Shown one piece after another: positions 8,050-15,949 of a stretch of 64,000 bases of DNA. A model generated the notes under the pieces. It searched no databases, was not told the origin of the DNA, and was given only the letters and a program-made list of their open reading frames with translations. This DNA comes from Amycolatopsis orientalis DSM 43388. GTDB taxonomy: Bacteria; Actinomycetota; Actinomycetes; Mycobacteriales; Pseudonocardiaceae. A program made the position numbers and the translations under genes. The DNA is taken from assembly GCF_000411975.1 (NCBI RefSeq), contig NZ_ASXG01000125.1, forward strand, positions 1-64,000, read 5' to 3'. The number at the start of each line of letters is the position of its first letter. The stretch's first letter is position 1.

Positions 8050-8895
8050 TCAGAGCCCGAAGCGCGCCCAAGCCGCCTTCGTGGTCACCGCGTCCAGCAG
8101 CGCGCTCGCCGCCGCGGGCGCCCCGATGCCGAGCCGCGCCAGCAGCGGTTTCTTCGGCTCCGCCACGGAAATCTCGGCGTCCGGATACCGCTTGCGGACG
8201 ATCTCGCGCAGCGATCCGAGCCCGTCGACGAGCCCCAGTTCGACCGCCTTGTGCCCGAGCCAGACGTCTCCGGTGAACAGATCGGTGGAATCGGTCAGCC
8301 GGTCGCCGCGGCGCTCTTTGACCCATTCGACGAACAGTTCGTGCAGCTGGCCGTGCATGTTTTTCAGCCACTCGACGTCCTCGGGCTTCTCCGGGCTGAA
8401 CGGGTCGAGCCGCGATTTGTTCTCTCCCGCGGTGTGCAGCCTGCGCTCGATGCCGAAGCGTTCGAGAAGGCCGGTGAACCCGAACCCGCCGCTGATGACG
8501 CCGATCGAGCCGACCATGGACGTCCGGTGCGCGTAGATCTCGTCGGCCGCGCAGGCCAGCCAGTACCCGCCGGACGCCGCGACGTCCTCGGCGAAGGCCA
8601 GCACCGGGACACCCTTCTCGTCGGCCAGCTGCCGGATCCGCTCCGCGACGAGGCCGGACTGTGTCGGCGCGCCGCCGGGCGAGTTGATCTGCAGCGCGAC
8701 GGCCTTGAGCCGGTCGTGCGCGAACGCCCTGGTGAGCGCGGATTCGACGGCACTGAGGTTGATCGCGCCGCGAGCCAGCGGCGACGGCGTCGGCGTGATC
8801 ACGCCGTGCAGCTTCACGACGGCGACCACGTCTTTGCGGTCGCCCCGGTCGCCGAGCACGGGAAGGCGGGAAGTCAGCTTGTCGGTCACGCTCAT
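8050..8895 (-). CDS. sppA: SppA-like serine protease, peptidase family S49
   Basis: A 281-residue S49 peptidase domain. Visible are 'VVKLHGVI' (beta-strand start), 'INSPGG' (oxyanion loop), 'AEDVAASGGYWLACAADEIYA' with the nucleophile Ser in ASGGY, and 'HTAGENKSRLDPFS' with the likely catalytic Lys. There is no N-terminal signal or TM segment, unlike E. coli SppA, so it is the short, apparently soluble form common in actinobacteria. Family role: degradation of cleaved signal peptides or membrane-associated peptides. The gene sits between the LytS kinase and LytTR regulator genes, 18 bp after the kinase stop, which suggests cotranscription with the kinase. Confidence 0.85.
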   Translation of the reverse strand: MSVTDKLTSRLPVLGDRGDRKDVVAVVKLHGVITPTPSPLARGAINLSAVESALTRAFAHDRLKAVALQINSPGGAPTQSGLVAERIRQLADEKGVPVLAFAEDVAASGGYWLACAADEIYAHRTSMVGSIGVISGGFGFTGLLERFGIERRLHTAGENKSRLDPFSPEKPEDVEWLKNMHGQLHELFVEWVKERRGDRLTDSTDLFTGDVWLGHKAVELGLVDGLGSLREIVRKRYPDAEISVAEPKKPLLARLGIGAPAAASALLDAVTTKAAWARFGL

Positions 8896-8913
8896 CTGCC
8901 CAGGCTAACCAGT

Positions 8914-10218
8914 TCAGTGCGCGGGCAGCATGCCCGAACGCGAGCCGTGCACCCCGTTGGGTTCCGGTTCGGGTTCGACCGGCGCCGGCGGCTGCTGCGG
9001 AACGTCGGCCGAGTAGTCCGGCATGTTCGGCCGCACGCCGAGCTTGAACTTCGGCACCCGCAGCGCGACCTTCATTCCCGCACCCGGCGCGGTTTCGACA
9101 GTGAGCGCGTAATCCTCGCCGAACACCTGCCGCATCCGCTGGTTGATGTTGCCGAGCCCGACGTGCGCGCCAGTGCGGTGCGCGTTGCGCAGGTCGGTGA
9201 GCTGACGCGGGTCCATGCCGATGCCGTCGTCCTCGACCGTGATCAAGGCTTCGTGCCCGTCGTCGCGCGCGATCACCGTGACGCAGCCGCCGCTCGGCTT
9301 GCTGGCGAGACCGTGTTTGACGGCGTTCTCGACGAGCGGCTGAATGATCAGGAACGGCACCACGACACTGAGCACCTCGGGCGCGATCTTCATCCGCACC
9401 TCGAGCCGCCCGCCGAACCGAGCGTTTTCGATGGTCAGGTAACGGTCGATGTTGCGCAGTTCTTCGGCGAGCGTGGTGTACATGCCGGACGTGCGGAACG
9501 AATAGCGCGTGAAGTCCGCGAAGTCCTGCAGCAGTTCGCGCGCTTCCTCCGGGTCGGTGCGAATGAGCGCGGAGATCGTGTTGAGCGCGTTGTAGACGAA
9601 GTGCGGCGAGATCTGCGCGCGCAGCGCCTTGATTTCCGCCTGCTGCAACTGGTTCCGGGATTCTTCGAGCCGCGCGAGTTCGAACTGCGTGCACACGAAC
9701 TGGCCCACGGCCTCGGCCATCTGCACCAGCTTGCCGCGCGTGCGCCCGACCACGATCAGCGTCGCCTCGGCCTCGCCCTCAACGAGAATCGGCACGATCG
9801 CGGCGGTCTTCATCTTGCAAGTGCCCCGGTGATTGCAAGGCATCTTGTTGTGGTCGGCGACGGCGCGGCGATGCTTGCGCAACGCGGTCCCGATGTCGTC
9901 GACGACGTCCAGGTAATGATCGGTGGCCTCGCCCGCCCAGGACAACAGCGTGCCTTCACTGTCCGTGATGCCGACGGCGAGACAGTCGAGCACCTCGAGC
10001 AGCTCCGCCGTCATCCGGTTGGCGGCCTCCTCGTCGAGCCCCGCCCGCAAGTTGGGCGTGGCCTTGGACATCCGGTGGACGGCCTGGAGCACGGCGTCCT
10101 GGATGACCCCCTTGGGCCGGCGCGCCCGGAAGGCGAGGACCAGCACCACGATCACCAGGATGCCGACCAGGGCCCACGGGACGACCAGCGCGTAGGGGAA
10201 GTCGGACACGACGTCCAT
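8914..10218 (-). CDS. LytS-type sensor histidine kinase
   Basis: About 434 residues. One N-terminal TM helix ('ALVVPWALVGILVIVVLVLAF') is followed by a GAF-like cytoplasmic sensor region (about 50-190) containing 'MPCNHRGTCKMK', a His_kinase domain with the phospho-acceptor in 'QISPHFVYNALN', and a HATPase domain ('PLVENAVKHGL', 'VEDDGIGM', 'GLGNINQRM'). The two Cys and one His in the sensor region could bind metal or a cluster; this is speculative. Start chosen at ATG 10218; a TTG at 10245 with GGGAAG 6 nt upstream is a real alternative. It pairs with the LytTR regulator two genes downstream. Confidence 0.87.
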   Translation of the reverse strand: MDVVSDFPYALVVPWALVGILVIVVLVLAFRARRPKGVIQDAVLQAVHRMSKATPNLRAGLDEEAANRMTAELLEVLDCLAVGITDSEGTLLSWAGEATDHYLDVVDDIGTALRKHRRAVADHNKMPCNHRGTCKMKTAAIVPILVEGEAEATLIVVGRTRGKLVQMAEAVGQFVCTQFELARLEESRNQLQQAEIKALRAQISPHFVYNALNTISALIRTDPEEARELLQDFADFTRYSFRTSGMYTTLAEELRNIDRYLTIENARFGGRLEVRMKIAPEVLSVVVPFLIIQPLVENAVKHGLASKPSGGCVTVIARDDGHEALITVEDDGIGMDPRQLTDLRNAHRTGAHVGLGNINQRMRQVFGEDYALTVETAPGAGMKVALRVPKFKLGVRPNMPDYSADVPQQPPAPVEPEPEPNGVHGSRSGMLPAH

Positions 10219-10374
10219 GCTCTGCGCTCGACCGACCGGGTGCAAGGTCTGCTTCCCACTTTCTGTCCATTAGCGACGACCGAGGGTGGGCAAACCCTAC
10301 CGTCACTCCCGGTGAGCGTGAGAATCTTGCGCCATTCGGGTGGCTGCGGTGGCTGTGGGTCGCCGAAGAGTGGG

Positions 10375-10430
10375 ATGAAGGGACCCTTCATTACTACGGA
10401 ACGTTATGGGGTGACGGGACCCTTCATTGC
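10375..10430. repeat. AAGGG/CCCTT palindrome and direct repeat
   Basis: ATGAAGGG-A-CCCTTCAT forms an almost loopless palindrome (10375-10391), and GGGACCCTTCATT is repeated directly about 36 bp later. It lies upstream of the lytS start, in a 960-bp stretch (10246-11204) with no convincing gene. A related stem closes the gene at 39953. Role unknown; it may be a dispersed intergenic element. Confidence 0.6.
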
Positions 10431-10565
10431 TTGCTAGTGCGGATGGTGGTTCTTGCGCCTGCCCCTTGGCAGCGGCACCGAGATTGAGGGACCCTCACGG
10501 CCGGAGATTCGCCCAGGTTCCCCTCACGACGAGCCATCGGCCCGAGCCACCGACCCGCCGCAACC

Positions 10566-11050
10566 GACCGAGCGCGAAGTTCGGCGCGCCGCCGCATCCG
10601 ATGTGTGGTTCGGTGCATCCCCCGAGCCAACGCGGCAGTCGCTGCCCGCCCGCACCCAACGCGAGATCCGACACCCCACGCATGCTGCGCGGCATTCGGC
10701 GCATTCCTCGCATGCAGCGCGGCATTCGACACCCTCACGCACTCAGCGCGAGTTTCGGACGCCTCACGCACTCAGCGCGGAGTTCGACGCGCCCCACACC
10801 CAGCGGCGCTCTCTGCACCCCCACGCACTCAACGCGGCGTTCAGTGCATCCCACGTAACCAATGCGGCATCCGGCGCATCCCCGCACCCAACGCGACGTT
10901 CGCTGCGTCCCAAGCGGCGTTCGCCGCACCCCACCCACGAAATGCGAGATCCGACGCCCTCTCGCACTCGGCGCGGTATTCGGCACATCCCACGCACCAA
11001 CGCGACATTCGGCGAGCCCCACACACCCAAAGCCACATCGGAACGCACCC
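10566..11050. repeat. Degenerate 28-30 bp tandem repeat, about 17 units
   Basis: This non-coding block repeats a unit of roughly 29 bp whose best-kept parts are CGCGGCATTCG followed by GCATCCCACGCAC. I count about 17 consecutive units, all imperfect, drifting by one or two bases in length, with one or two truncated. Frames stay open on both strands because the repeat lacks stops, but their products are arginine/cysteine-rich nonsense with no start signals. There are no unique spacers, so it is not a CRISPR array. The rest of 10246-11204 shows no gene. Confidence 0.75.
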
Positions 11051-11204
11051 GAAAACCGCAGCCGCCGCACCCAACCATCGAGGAACCCAGCCCCCGCCCT
11101 GCACCCCGATACGAAGCCTCCCTGCACAATCAAACTTCGGGGTGCCCCACGCCACCCCTCAAAAGCAATGTCGCCGCCAGGCGACGAGCCGTCCACACAA
11201 GGCC

Positions 11205-12065
11205 CTACTTCAACAACCGAGACATCCGCCGATCAGCCAACGGCTTCCCCCCAGTCTGACAAGTCGCGCAATACTGAAACGACTTGTCCGCAAACGAAAT
11301 CTCCCGAATAGTGTCCCCGCACACCGGACAAGGCAGCCCAGTCCGAGCATGCACCCGCAGCCCAGACCGCTTCTCCCCCTTCAACCGCGCGGCCTTCTGC
11401 CCCACCGAGCGCGCCACCGCGTCCGTCTCCACCTCGTGAATCGCCTCGGCCAAAATCTCTAACGCCCCGTCGTCCAGCTTCCCGACGGTCGCATAAGGCG
11501 ACAACTTGGCCCGATGCATGATCTCGTCGGAATAAGCGTTCCCGATCCCCGCGATCACCGACTGATCAGTCAACGCCCATTTCAACCGCGTCCCCTTGCC
11601 CTGGAACAATTCCCGCAACTGGGACGCGTCGATCGCCAGCGCGTCCGGCCCCAGCCGGGCCACACTCGCCACTTCGGAGGGATCCGCGACGATCCACACC
11701 GCGAGTCCCTTTTTCGTCCCCGCCTCGGTCAGGTCGAAACCAGGACCGGAAGCCGACTCCAGATGCACCCGCAGCGAGATCGGCCCCTTCCCCGGCTTCA
11801 ACGGAGCCGGGGACAACGCGTCCGACCACCGCAGCCACCCGGCGCGCGCTAGATGGACCACCAGGTGCAGGTCACCGAGCACGACATCCAGATGCTTGCC
11901 GTGCCGGGTCGCGTCGGTGATCTCACGGCCATGCAGCTCGGTATACGCCGGCACCGCGGTCTTCAGCACGCTCAGCGACGCGACATCCAGCCGGAAAACG
12001 GTGCTCCCCACGGCGTGTTCGCGCAGGTGGTGGGCCAGTGCTTCGACCTCGGGCAACTCGGGCAT
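11205..12065 (-). CDS. Fpg/Nei-family DNA glycosylase
   Basis: A 286-residue base-excision repair glycosylase/AP lyase. It begins MPELPEVE, where Pro2 is the catalytic nucleophile and Glu3 the conserved acid, so the ATG at 12065 is fixed although the frame stays open further upstream. The H2TH region ('DQSVIAGIGNAYSDEIMHRAKLSP') is clear, and the C-terminus has a four-Cys zinc finger (CPVC...YCATC). The family removes oxidised bases. It is shorter and more divergent than MutM, so whether it acts as Fpg or as an endonuclease VIII-like Nei cannot be told. It stands alone. Confidence 0.88.
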   Translation of the reverse strand: MPELPEVEALAHHLREHAVGSTVFRLDVASLSVLKTAVPAYTELHGREITDATRHGKHLDVVLGDLHLVVHLARAGWLRWSDALSPAPLKPGKGPISLRVHLESASGPGFDLTEAGTKKGLAVWIVADPSEVASVARLGPDALAIDASQLRELFQGKGTRLKWALTDQSVIAGIGNAYSDEIMHRAKLSPYATVGKLDDGALEILAEAIHEVETDAVARSVGQKAARLKGEKRSGLRVHARTGLPCPVCGDTIREISFADKSFQYCATCQTGGKPLADRRMSRLLK

Positions 12066-12103
12066 GGCACCAGTCTCGCGCGCCGGCCCGGTTCCGGCCA
12101 GGC

Positions 12104-12544
12104 CTATTCGACCGGGTGCAGCGGACCGTCGAAGTCCGGCAGCGAGTGCCGCTGAATCGTCTTGGAGATCCGCTTCACCTCGCCGGACACGGTGAACATG
12201 CCGCGGATCGTGCCGACCCAGCGCTCCGACGGCCGGTCGCCCGCGACGTCGCCCTCGGTCTCGGCGACCACCGTCCACGGGCGGCGCAAGATCCACCGCA
12301 GCGGGAAGAACAGCACCACCAGCAACAACGCCAGCAGCACCCACGCGGGCACCTTGACCACGTCCGGGGTCCACACCACCAGCGCGATCACCAGCAGACC
12401 CATGACCACGATCATCGCGATGCCAGGTCCGTAACTGCCTGCGACGTCGTGTTCGAAATCGTCAGCGGTGGCGGGAGCCCGCCACTCCATCTGGGCACGG
12501 ACCACCCAATGGCGACCGTCTTCGCCGCGCACCAGCCGGTTCAT
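12104..12544 (-). CDS. Conserved membrane protein of unknown function
   Basis: 146 residues. Residues 1-40 are polar ('HWVVRAQMEWRAPATADDFEHDV'), residues about 41-60 and 66-86 form two TM helices, and the remainder is a cytoplasmic tail ('WTVVAETEGD...ERWVGTIRGM'). ATG at 12544. I do not recognise a named family with confidence. It is on the same strand as the fused sigma factor upstream (70-bp gap) and the glycosylase downstream (38-bp gap), so it could be part of the sigma-factor transcript. Confidence 0.65.
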   Translation of the reverse strand: MNRLVRGEDGRHWVVRAQMEWRAPATADDFEHDVAGSYGPGIAMIVVMGLLVIALVVWTPDVVKVPAWVLLALLLVVLFFPLRWILRRPWTVVAETEGDVAGDRPSERWVGTIRGMFTVSGEVKRISKTIQRHSLPDFDGPLHPVE

Positions 12545-12613
12545 CCTGTTGCCTCCCGGGCGACGTCGAACTCGGTCAACGTTACCGTGACCGCACCGTC
12601 GCGCGCGAGGTGC

Positions 12614-14278
12614 TCACTGAGAGTTACTGGCGGTTTGCCGGGTTTTGGCTGTTCGGGAGCTTGGGTCCGCTGAGGAATCGGCCGAACCGGTGACATCTTG
12701 CCCGGACGTGGAGTCCGTCCTGGCCGACTTCGCGGGCTCGGCGGACCGAGAAGACCTGGCCGGCTCAGCGTCCTCGGCCGACCGGGCCGACTTCGAAGAC
12801 TTCGGGCAGCCGGAAGACCACGGCGCGAACGGGCCGCCGTGCCGCGGTCCGGCGGACGTCGTCGTGATCGACGGCGGCAGGTACGAATCCGGCGACGGCA
12901 CGTACGACGAGGTCGGCGGAACATAACTCGGGCTCGGGTCGTCCGTCGTGCTCAGCACGCCCGGGCTCGACGAGTCCGTGGACGGGTCCAGATCCGACCG
13001 CGACTCAGTGCTCGACGACCGGCTCGTCATCGGCGCACCCGAATGGCTCCCGTCCTGCCCCGGAAGATCATCCCGCGGCGTCGAACCAGTCGAACCGGCC
13101 GGATCCGACGCCGACGAAGCGGGCTGCTCCCCGGAAACCGGCTGTTGCACCGCCGGCATCCGCGGCACCTCGGCCACGCCCAAATGCGGCGAAGAAACAC
13201 CCGGATGGACCGCCACGTGCGCCGGCCGCGCGGTGCCGTACATCTTCCCGGAAATCACCCTCGGCCCCTGCGGCATCGGAGGCGGAGGCTGCTCCGGCGG
13301 CTGCAACGCCAATTCCGGCGCGCCGCCGCCCAACCCGACGTACTGCACCGGATGCGACCCGAACACCAGCGGACCAGCGGTCAAGCTCACCGCACCCGCC
13401 GCCGCGGTCGACGCCAACGCCAGCCCGACCTTCACCTTCGAGCCGAACAAGACGCTCTTCACCGTCGCGACCGCACCCGAGGCCTTCCCGACCCCGGCCA
13501 ACGCCGGAACCGCCAGCACCAGCACCTCGGCATGCGCCCGCAACGACGAACACACATCCCGCAGCTCGTCCTGCGTCGCCCGGCACGACGGACACCCCAG
13601 CAAATGCGCCTTGATCCGCTCCGCCTCCGCGCCGGTGACACTGCCCGCGGTGAACCCGCCCAGCTTCTCCACCACCGCCCGGCACGTCTCCGGACCCCGG
13701 TTCACCGACAAATGCGCCTGCAAATACGCCGCCCGCAACCCCTGGCGCGCCCGCCGCGCCAACGCCGCCGTCGCGTTCGCCGACAACCCGAAATGCGGAG
13801 CCACCATCGCCGGCTGCTCGCCCTCGACCTCGGTCTGCCACAACACCGTCCGCCAGCGCTCCGGCAAACTCGTGAACGCCGTCGTGATCAACGTGTGCTC
13901 AGCCGTCCGAGCCGGCGTATCCACCCCAGCGCCCGCCCGGAACGACAACTCGTCATCAGTCACCGGAACATCGCGGCGAGCCCCATGCCACTCCCACGAC
14001 ACCCGGCGCGCGACCGTCAGCAAATAAGCCCGGATGTAATCCCGCGGACCCGCACCGCGGCGCAACGCCTGCAGCACCCGGAAGAAAGTCTCCGCGGTGA
14101 TGTCCTCGGCTTCAGAGCGATCCGCCGCCAAACTCTGCGCCAATCTGCGCACCGCCGCGGCATGCAGCTCGAACAACTCCCCGAACGCGGCATCCTCGCC
14201 GTCGCGCAGCCGCTTCAAAAGTGCCTGCTCGTCGGATTCCGAGGCCGCTGGCGGCGGCGCCGTGCCCAGCTCGGTCAT
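12614..14278 (-). CDS. ECF sigma factor fused to zf-HC2 anti-sigma domain and long Ser/Pro tail
   Basis: 554 residues. Sigma-70 region 2 ('FGELFELHAAAVRRLAQSL...EAEDITAETFFRVLQAL', about 30-95) and region 4 ('SLPERWRTVLWQTEVEGEQPAMVAPHFGLSANATAALARRARQGLRAA', about 135-185) are followed by a zf-HC2-like module with HLLGCPSC (about 205-245), a weakly hydrophobic stretch (about 280-305) and a roughly 220-residue Pro/Ser/Thr-rich tail. Such fusions are thought to be self-inhibited or membrane-tethered sigma factors. ATG 14278 is preceded by AGGAGGT at about 10 nt; a GTG further upstream has no such site. No separate anti-sigma gene is nearby. Confidence 0.82.
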   Translation of the reverse strand: MTELGTAPPPAASESDEQALLKRLRDGEDAAFGELFELHAAAVRRLAQSLAADRSEAEDITAETFFRVLQALRRGAGPRDYIRAYLLTVARRVSWEWHGARRDVPVTDDELSFRAGAGVDTPARTAEHTLITTAFTSLPERWRTVLWQTEVEGEQPAMVAPHFGLSANATAALARRARQGLRAAYLQAHLSVNRGPETCRAVVEKLGGFTAGSVTGAEAERIKAHLLGCPSCRATQDELRDVCSSLRAHAEVLVLAVPALAGVGKASGAVATVKSVLFGSKVKVGLALASTAAAGAVSLTAGPLVFGSHPVQYVGLGGGAPELALQPPEQPPPPMPQGPRVISGKMYGTARPAHVAVHPGVSSPHLGVAEVPRMPAVQQPVSGEQPASSASDPAGSTGSTPRDDLPGQDGSHSGAPMTSRSSSTESRSDLDPSTDSSSPGVLSTTDDPSPSYVPPTSSYVPSPDSYLPPSITTTSAGPRHGGPFAPWSSGCPKSSKSARSAEDAEPARSSRSAEPAKSARTDSTSGQDVTGSADSSADPSSRTAKTRQTASNSQ

Positions 14279-14488
14279 CCGGCAAGGCACCTCCTCCCCC
14301 GAAGGACTCACCACTGAAGTCGATTGGGGACACCATACGGAGCAGAGCGCCCGTCGTCACCCCTTGTGCGCTCAACGTGACGCGCAAGCACCACATCTCA
14401 GCAGGTCCACGCCAATAACGGGGCCCCCGAAAGTGTCACCGGAGCGAAGGTATAGAGTGTCTTCAACACCGAGCACCAAGCGGTTAAC

Positions 14489-14561
14489 GCGGATGTAGCG
14501 CAGCTGGTAGCGCATCACCTTGCCAAGGTGAGGGTCGCGGGTTCGAATCCCGTCATCCGCT
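14489..14561 (+). tRNA. tRNA-Gly, anticodon GCC
   Basis: A 73-nt cloverleaf. The acceptor arms GCGGATG and CATCCGC pair, the discriminator is U, and CCA is not encoded. The D arm is GCGC...GCGC, the anticodon stem TCACC/GGTGA, and the loop TTGCCAA places GCC at 14522-14524. The T arm contains GGTTCGAATCC. GCC decodes GGC and GGT glycine codons. Confidence 0.97.
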
Positions 14562-14570
14562 CAGTCCCGG

Positions 14571-14607
14571 GGCCCGTGTATCCACACAAGGCGTGGATGC
14601 ACGGGCC
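14571..14607 (+). terminator. Hairpin terminator of tRNA-Gly
   Basis: GGCCCGTGTATCCAC (14571-14585) pairs with GTGGATGCACGGGCC (14593-14607) over 15 bp with one G-U and a 7-nt loop, 9 bp past the tRNA. A second GC-only hairpin, CCGGGGG/CCCCCGG, follows at 14621-14640. No U-tract. Confidence 0.75.
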
Positions 14608-14713
14608 TTCGCCATATCACCCGGGGGCCGAGCCCCCCGGACCCCCACGGTGCGATCGGCTGCGGTTGGGTGGGGGGTGGCGTTGTGGCTTGCGGAGCAG
14701 GCGGGTTTGTAGC

Positions 14714-14775
14714 TTGCGGAGCAAGCGGAGAAGTTGCGGAGCAAAGCGGAGAAGCTGCGGAGCAAAGCGGAGAAG
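14714..14775. repeat. 20/21-bp tandem repeat, three copies
   Basis: Three head-to-tail copies of a unit with core TGCGGAGCAAAGCGGAGAAG lie at 14714-14733, 14734-14754 and 14755-14775, with decayed fragments on both sides. The first copy lacks one A. They sit immediately beyond the 3' end of the Imm7 gene, between it and the tRNA terminator. Confidence 0.8.
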
Positions 14776-14788
14776 CTGCGCAGCTGGG

Positions 14789-15190
14789 TTATAGCTCGTA
14801 GGTGTCTAGGGCGGTGGGGGCTACTGGGGACAGGTGCGGGTCTTTGTGTTCCGTTACCTGGCCTCTTGCCATTCGGTACACCTGGAAGGCGTTGTCGTGT
14901 TCTGGGTGTTGGTCGTCCCAGATGTGGAGCAGGCCGTAGGAGCCGGGGGCCAGTTCTCCTACTCGGGCGAAGGTTTCCAGAAGTCGCGGTGTGATGGTGC
15001 CGCCGTGTTTGTCCAGACCACCCAGGTGGAGCATGGGCAGGCCCGCGCTCCAGCGGAGGTCCACCAAATCCAGCAACGACGTGTTCTTCAGCGAGCGGTG
15101 GACTCGCTCCACCAGACGCTCCAGCAGAGCTGCGTCGTCGTCGCCGGTCGTCGTGGCGGCGATGGTCACCCAGCCGTGGTATTCGAACAC
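14789..15190 (-). CDS. Imm7-type immunity protein
   Basis: About 133 residues beginning 'VFEYHGWVTIAAT' and containing 'LHLGGLDKH', 'SYGLLHIWDD' and 'FQVYRMARGQVTEHKDPHLSP', the pattern of the Imm7 family of polymorphic-toxin immunity proteins. The start is inferred as GTG 15190 because it is the first start after the preceding gene's stop (27-bp gap) and opens the conserved domain; no ribosome site is visible, so translational coupling is likely. No toxin gene is adjacent. It could protect against a toxin made by a competing cell or encoded elsewhere. Family recognition is from memory of the motif. Confidence 0.7.
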   Translation of the reverse strand: MFEYHGWVTIAATTTGDDDAALLERLVERVHRSLKNTSLLDLVDLRWSAGLPMLHLGGLDKHGGTITPRLLETFARVGELAPGSYGLLHIWDDQHPEHDNAFQVYRMARGQVTEHKDPHLSPVAPTALDTYEL

Positions 15191-15216
15191 GTGCGAGACG
15201 GTAGCAGCGGCCGAGC

Positions 15217-15762
15217 TCAGCGAGTCAGCGCAGAGGGCTGGCCATCCCGGCGCAACTTGTTCGTGAGGATGCCGTCGGCGTGCTTTTCGACCGCGGGCAG
15301 CAGTTTCTCGCCGAAGACGCACAGCGTGCGCTCCCACGGGTGGCCGAGCGTGCCGTAGCTGAAATCCTCCGCCAGGAACAAGTGATAGTCGCCGCGCGGG
15401 AAGACCGAGACCGGCCAAGGCGCGTCCTGCCGCATGCGGTGCGGCCAGAACTTGAACGACTGATGCTGCCAATGCAGCACCCACAGCCACTCGTCCTCGG
15501 CGGTCGTCTCCTGCAAAGCCGCCAGCACCGCGCGCGCCACGTCATGCTCTTCCACCGCGTACGGGCCCAGCCGGAACTCAGCCGAAGCCCGGTCGTACTC
15601 GCCAGTGGACAAATCCCAGGCAGCCGACGGGCTCGGCTCCCGGAAACCGGGCCAATCGTGCGCGAAGGTGCTCGGCCAGAACCTGAGCTTGTCGTGCACC
15701 CAATACCAAGCGGGTTCGTCGGCCACTCGCGAGAGCGGCTCCCAGGCTGCAGCAGCGTTCAC
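15217..15762 (-). CDS. DUF2716-family protein, probable immunity protein
   Basis: 181 residues. The motifs 'WYWVHDKLRFWPSTF...WPGFREPSPSAAWDLS', 'WVLHWQHQSFKFWPHRM', 'GDYHLFLAEDFSYGTLGHPWERTLCVFG' match DUF2716, a small acidic Trp-rich family found in actinobacteria and firmicutes and often predicted to be immunity proteins. Start GTG 15762 with GAGG 7 nt upstream. It immediately precedes the Imm7 gene on the same strand. No partner toxin lies within several kb; the RHS toxin of this window is 35 kb away. Confidence 0.7.
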   Translation of the reverse strand: MNAAAAWEPLSRVADEPAWYWVHDKLRFWPSTFAHDWPGFREPSPSAAWDLSTGEYDRASAEFRLGPYAVEEHDVARAVLAALQETTAEDEWLWVLHWQHQSFKFWPHRMRQDAPWPVSVFPRGDYHLFLAEDFSYGTLGHPWERTLCVFGEKLLPAVEKHADGILTNKLRRDGQPSALTR

Positions 15763-15949
15763 TTGTCGACCTCGAAGTCATCGACCGGGCTCGAAACTGC
15801 CGAAAGCTTCGTGTCCGGGGCCGGGATTGTCCAGTCCACTGGAGCCGAGCGCCAAGCTGTCACTCGACCGGGTGGCCCGCGGACCGGGAACCAGCGCCCG
15901 GTCCGCAGGGTTCCTTACCCGAGACCCCCGCCGGTCATGCACGGAGCCG

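Noticed and set aside
10566..11050. CRISPR array
   Set aside because: The 29-bp period resembles one, but all positions are repeated degenerately, no unit is exact and no unique spacers exist. No cas gene is nearby.
10424..11259. Protein genes in frames open across the repeat block on both strands
   Set aside because: Several mutually overlapping open frames exist because the repeat lacks stops. Their products are Arg/Cys/Pro-rich and repeat-driven, with no ribosome sites or domains.
14489..15762. tRNA-integrated genomic island
   Set aside because: No integrase, no direct repeat of the tRNA 3' end and no transposase were found nearby, so I report orphan immunity genes but not an island.
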